Source: Streptomyces sp. TP-A0356 (lineage in GTDB: Bacteria; Actinomycetota; Actinomycetes; Streptomycetales; Streptomycetaceae). From it: a stretch of 64,000 bases of DNA. The notes under the pieces are model-generated. The model was not told the origin of the DNA and ran no database searches. It saw only the letters and a program-made list of their open reading frames with translations. Position 1 is the stretch's first letter. Each line of letters opens with the position of its first letter. Of this stretch, positions 60,982 to 64,000 are shown piece by piece. Position numbers and translations under genes: made by a program. The stretch is from assembly GCF_001417775.1 (NCBI RefSeq), contig NZ_BBZJ01000012.1, positions 186,001 through 250,000 on the forward strand, in the 5' to 3' direction.

Positions 60982-62499
60982 ATGAGCGGTCGGCCGATGC
61001 CGTGCGACATGTCGGAGCTGAGCACGCTCTTCCTGTTCGAGAAGCTGGACCAGGAGCAGCTGACGCGGCTGTGCCGGGAAGGGCGGGTGGAGCTGTTCGA
61101 ACCCGGCCCGGTGTACACCGAGGGCGAGCCCGCCACCTGCTTCTTCGTGCTCCTGAACGGCACGGTGGTGCTGTCGCGCCGGGTCGGCTCCGACGACGTG
61201 GAGATCTCCCGGACGTCACAGCGCGGAGTGTACGCGGGTGCCTTCCAGGCGTATCTGGGCGACCGGGCGCGGGCGGCGCAGTACAACGGCTCGATGCGGG
61301 TCACCGAACCCTCGCGGTTCTTCGTCCTGCCCGCCGATACCTTCGCCGCGGTGATGCGGGACTGGTTCCCGATGGCGGTGCATCTGCTGGAGGGTCTGTT
61401 CTTCGGCACCAAGAACACCCAGCAGGTCATCAACCAGCGGGAACGGCTGCTGGCGCTCGGCTCCCTCTCCGCGGGTCTCACCCACGAGCTCAACAACCCG
61501 GCCGCCGCGGCCGTACGCGCCACCTCGGCGCTGCGGGAGCGCGTCGCCGGCATGCGGCACAAGCTGGGCATGATCGCCGCCGGACGGTACGAGCCGGACA
61601 CGCTGATGGCGCTGGTCGACATCCAGGAGCGTACGGCCGAGCAGGTCGCCAAGGCGACACCGCTGAGCCCGCTGGAGGCCTCCGACCGCGAGGACGAGGT
61701 CTCCGACTGGCTGGACGACCGCGGCATCCAGGGCGGCTGGCAGCTCGCGCCGACGTTCGTGCAGGCGGGCCTCGACACAGACTGGCTGGACCAGGTCGCG
61801 GCGGCCGTCGACGAGGACTCCTTGGAGGCCGCGATCCGCTGGCTCAACTACACGGTCGAGACCGAGCTGCTGATGAACGAGATCGAGGACTCCACCACCC
61901 GGGTCTCCACGCTCGTCAACGCGGCCAGGCAGTACTCCCAGCTCGACCGGGCGCCGTACCGGATCGCCGATGTGCACGAACTCCTCGACAGCACCCTGCT
62001 GATGCTCTCCGGGAAGATCGGTGAGCGGATCGCCGTGGTGAAGGAGTACGACCGCACCCTGCCCGGCGTGCCCGCCTACCCCGGCGAGCTCAACCAGGTG
62101 TGGACCAATCTCATCGACAACGCGGTCTCCGCCATCAACGACGCGGGCGGGGAGGGCACGCTGACCGTCCGCACCGCGCTCGACCGCGATCGGTTGCTCG
62201 TCGAGTTCCGCGACACGGGTCCGGGCATCCCGCCGGAGATCCGCAGCCGTATCTTCGACCCGTTCTTCACCACCAAGCCGGTCGGCCAGGGCACCGGGCT
62301 CGGGCTGGACATCTCCTGGCGCATCGTCGTCAACAAGCACCACGGCAGCCTGGAGGTGCACTCCGAGCCGGGCGACACACGGTTCCAGGTACGCCTGCCG
62401 CTGACCGCCGCGGAGTCCGACGAGATCGAGCAGGGCTCCGGCACACCGTCCGACTCCGCCCCACGGCGGGATCCCGAGACAGCCCCGGAGGCGTCATGA
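60982..62499 (+). CDS. Cyclic-nucleotide-binding-domain histidine kinase
   Basis: 505 residues. A cNMP-binding-like domain (about 10-130; EGEPATCFFVLLNGTVVLSRR), then a helical region with a HisKA-like H box (LSAGLTHELNNPAAAA), an unusual insertion with a DWLDDRGIQGGWQLA segment, and a HATPase domain (NLIDNAVSAI, DTGPGIPPE, FDPFFTTK, GQGTGLGLDIS). No membrane helix is seen, so the kinase is cytoplasmic. It lies 22 bases after the fusion gene and should phosphorylate its receiver domain. ATG 60982 follows GGGGAGAAG. Confidence 0.92.
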   Translation: MSGRPMPCDMSELSTLFLFEKLDQEQLTRLCREGRVELFEPGPVYTEGEPATCFFVLLNGTVVLSRRVGSDDVEISRTSQRGVYAGAFQAYLGDRARAAQYNGSMRVTEPSRFFVLPADTFAAVMRDWFPMAVHLLEGLFFGTKNTQQVINQRERLLALGSLSAGLTHELNNPAAAAVRATSALRERVAGMRHKLGMIAAGRYEPDTLMALVDIQERTAEQVAKATPLSPLEASDREDEVSDWLDDRGIQGGWQLAPTFVQAGLDTDWLDQVAAAVDEDSLEAAIRWLNYTVETELLMNEIEDSTTRVSTLVNAARQYSQLDRAPYRIADVHELLDSTLLMLSGKIGERIAVVKEYDRTLPGVPAYPGELNQVWTNLIDNAVSAINDAGGEGTLTVRTALDRDRLLVEFRDTGPGIPPEIRSRIFDPFFTTKPVGQGTGLGLDISWRIVVNKHHGSLEVHSEPGDTRFQVRLPLTAAESDEIEQGSGTPSDSAPRRDPETAPEAS

Positions 62500-62846
62500 C
62501 CACGGTGAACGGCATCGACCCCAGCGTTCCGCCGAGCGGCACGGGCTGTGTGGAGTGCGAGGATGCGGGCGGCTGGTGGTTCCATCTGCGGCGGTGCACG
62601 CAGTGCGGGCACATCGGCTGCTGCGACGACTCGCCCGCCAAGCACGCCACCGCCCACTTCCAGCGCACCGGGCATCCGGTGATCCGCAGTTACGAGCCGG
62701 GCGAGGGCTGGTTCTGGAACTACGCCACCTCGGAGCTGTACGAGTCCGGGCCGGAGCTCGCTCCCCCGGTCAGCCACCCCGTGGACCAGCCTGCGCCGGG
62801 GCCGGCGGGGCGGGTTCCGGCCAACTGGGCGGAGATGCTCCGCTAG
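62496..62846 (+). CDS. UBP-type zinc finger protein
   Basis: 116 residues. An UBP/ZnF-UBP-like zinc finger has C18, C21, C34, C37 and H50/H54/H60 as candidate ligands (GCVECEDAGGWWFHLRRCTQ, GHIGCCDD, KHATAHFQRTGH). In eukaryotes this fold binds ubiquitin tails. In actinobacteria small UBP-type finger proteins accompany the histidine kinase/thioredoxin-reductase fusion, but their role is unknown. The C-terminus (WFWNYATSELYESGPELA) is conserved-looking. ATG 62496 overlaps the kinase stop as ATGA, so the two are translationally coupled. Confidence 0.9.
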   Translation: MTTVNGIDPSVPPSGTGCVECEDAGGWWFHLRRCTQCGHIGCCDDSPAKHATAHFQRTGHPVIRSYEPGEGWFWNYATSELYESGPELAPPVSHPVDQPAPGPAGRVPANWAEMLR

Positions 62847-62904
62847 CTCCGCCAGGGGGCGCTCACTGCGTGGCCGTGGAGAACTGTCAGGGAGGGGAAG
62901 GGCG

Positions 62905-63864
62905 TTGATCGGGATCTCGGACATTCGCGCGGCCGAGGAGCGGATCGCCGGACACGTGGTGCGCACGCCGACGGTGCAGAGCCCGGGGCTGTCCGCGCTG
63001 CTCGGTGTTCCGGTGACCGCGAAGCTGGAGCTGCTGCAGCGCACCGGGTCGTTCAAGGCGCGCGGTGCGACGGCGCGGTTGCTCGCTCTGGACGAGGCCG
63101 AGCGGGCGGCGGGTGTGGTCGCCGTCAGCGGCGGCAACCACGGGATCGCGCTCGCGGTCATGGCCGCCGCGCTGGAGGTGAAGGCGACCGTGGTGATGCC
63201 GCGGTCGGCGCCGGCGCGGTCCGTCGGGATCGTGGAGTCCACGGGCGCGTCGCTGCGGCTGACGGACGGGATGGACGAGGCGTTCGCGCTCACCGCGCGG
63301 CTGCGGGAAGAGGGGCTGACCCTGGTGCACCCCTTCGATGATCCGGTGGTGATCGCCGGCCAGGGCACCGTCGGCCTTGAACTCGCGCAGGACGCCGGCG
63401 CGTTGACCGACGTGCTGGTGAGCGTCGGGGGTGGCGGGCTGATCTCCGGCGTGGCGGCGGCGCTGCACGCCCTGCGTCCCGGTGTTCGTGTCTGGGGCGT
63501 GGAGACGGAGGGCGCCGAGGCGATGTCCCGGGCACTGGCGGCGGGCGGGCCGGTGCCGGTGGAGCTGTCGTCGATCGTGACCACGCTCAGCGCGCCGGCC
63601 GTCTCGCAGTTGACGTACGACCATGTCTCGGCCCTGGTCACCGACGTGCTCGTGGTGTCGGACGCGGAGGCGGTCCGGGGCAGCCTCGAACTGGCCGAGC
63701 ACGCCAAGGTGTGGACCGAGCCCGCCGCGGGCTGTCTGCTGCCCGCTGCCCGGCGGGTGCTGGAGCGGGTCGGCGAGGGGACCCGGCTGGGTCTGGTGGT
63801 GTGCGGCGGCAATGCGAGCGTGGCGGACGTCGTGGCCTGGGCGGAGCGGTTCGGTCCCCGGTGA
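62905..63864 (+). CDS. PLP-dependent threonine/serine dehydratase-like enzyme
   Basis: 319 residues, fold-type II PLP enzyme. The PLP Lys is in TGSFKARGA, the substrate loop is SGGNHGIALA and the phosphate loop SVGGGGLISG. It should deaminate L-threonine or L-serine to 2-oxo acids, or act as a racemase. The C-terminal regulatory domain of long biosynthetic threonine deaminases is absent, so it is of the catabolic type. The TTG at 62905 has GGAGGGGAAGG upstream. It may continue the operon 58 bases after the zinc-finger gene. Confidence 0.88.
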   Translation: MIGISDIRAAEERIAGHVVRTPTVQSPGLSALLGVPVTAKLELLQRTGSFKARGATARLLALDEAERAAGVVAVSGGNHGIALAVMAAALEVKATVVMPRSAPARSVGIVESTGASLRLTDGMDEAFALTARLREEGLTLVHPFDDPVVIAGQGTVGLELAQDAGALTDVLVSVGGGGLISGVAAALHALRPGVRVWGVETEGAEAMSRALAAGGPVPVELSSIVTTLSAPAVSQLTYDHVSALVTDVLVVSDAEAVRGSLELAEHAKVWTEPAAGCLLPAARRVLERVGEGTRLGLVVCGGNASVADVVAWAERFGPR

Positions 63865-63891
63865 CCGGGCGCGTGGCAGGATGCCCGTCCG

Positions 63892-64000
63892 ATGACCGAG
63901 AACATCGAGAACATGGAGTGCGTCCGGTGCGGCGGGACGGTGACGCCGGACGGTGTGTGCTGGCACTGCGGTGCGGCGCAGCCGGCGTTCCGGGCGCATG
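63892..64000 (+). CDS. N-terminal part of a zinc-ribbon protein (runs off the window)
   Basis: The first 36 codons read MTENIENMECVRCGGTVTPD and then VCWHCGAAQPAF, with CxxC pairs (C10/C13, C23/C26) of a short zinc ribbon. The gene continues beyond the window, so its main domain cannot be seen. Ribbons of this kind precede kinase, FHA and TPR domains in actinobacteria. Confidence 0.6.
   Translation, partial: MTENIENMECVRCGGTVTPDGVCWHCGAAQPAFRAH

Noticed and set aside
62076..63914. 612-codon minus-strand frame
   Set aside because: It is antisense to the kinase, zinc-finger and dehydratase genes; Ser/Arg-rich translation without domains.

Overview
The window comes from a Streptomyces-type high-GC actinomycete chromosome. 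Codon third positions are almost all G or C, GTG and TTG starts are common, and the proteins are typical of the genus: SpoIIE-type phosphatases, a CYP158-type P450, CBM13-bearing secreted hydrolases and an SPW-repeat protein. Regulatory sites also fit: a Zur box, a DasR-like operator, iron boxes and a c-di-AMP (ydaO) riboswitch. I see no rRNA, tRNA, CRISPR array, complete insertion sequence or prophage. The window looks like ordinary chromosome dense in stress, envelope and signalling genes.

Layout. 0-2 kb: a Zur-type zinc ABC importer (znuA, znuC and the start of znuB), read leftwards. 2-10 kb: a large Cache-PAS-GAF-PP2C-ATPase sensor phosphatase, a flavin disulfide oxidoreductase, an SDR, a membrane PP2C phosphatase and an SPW protein, with a decayed rpsI fragment between genes. 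10-20 kb: a GT28-like glycosyltransferase, an SDR, a DMT transporter and a NodB deacetylase; then an SRAP protein, a decayed RibD-like fragment, a YihY/BrkB protein and two polytopic membrane proteins. 20-30 kb: an SRPBCC protein, another PP2C phosphatase, a secreted phosphodiesterase, a GATase, a 45-aa protein followed by a tandem hairpin array, and a 1467-aa P-type ATPase. 30-40 kb: the c-di-AMP riboswitch with an NlpC/P60 protein that has lost its catalytic Cys, another PP2C phosphatase, a histone-fold DUF1931 protein, an FprA-type ferredoxin reductase behind iron-box-like palindromes, and two CBM13 secreted proteins (beta-helix protein and GH18 chitinase) behind a DasR-like site. 40-50 kb: the P450, an ABC exporter with its two-component system, a luciferase-like oxidoreductase, and an EfeUO-fusion/EfeB iron uptake operon. 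50-64 kb: a TauD-like dioxygenase, a cupin, an acyl-CoA synthetase, a GAF-PAS-GAF-PP2C phosphatase, a DUF4032 protein, a dienelactone hydrolase and a universal stress protein. These are followed by a tight operon (response-regulator/thioredoxin-reductase fusion, cNMP-domain histidine kinase, UBP zinc finger) and a threonine dehydratase-like enzyme.

How it fits together. Metal homeostasis recurs: Zur for zinc, and matching palindromes in front of both fprA and efeUO. Five SpoIIE/PP2C phosphatases lie within 54 kb, three of them close paralogues, which suggests partner-switching control of sigma factors. The least conventional parts are the redox two-component operon at 59.3-62.8 kb, the riboswitch-controlled NlpC/P60 pseudoenzyme, the tandem 30-bp hairpin array, and a dispersed inverted-repeat element seen three times, twice starting at the base after a stop codon.
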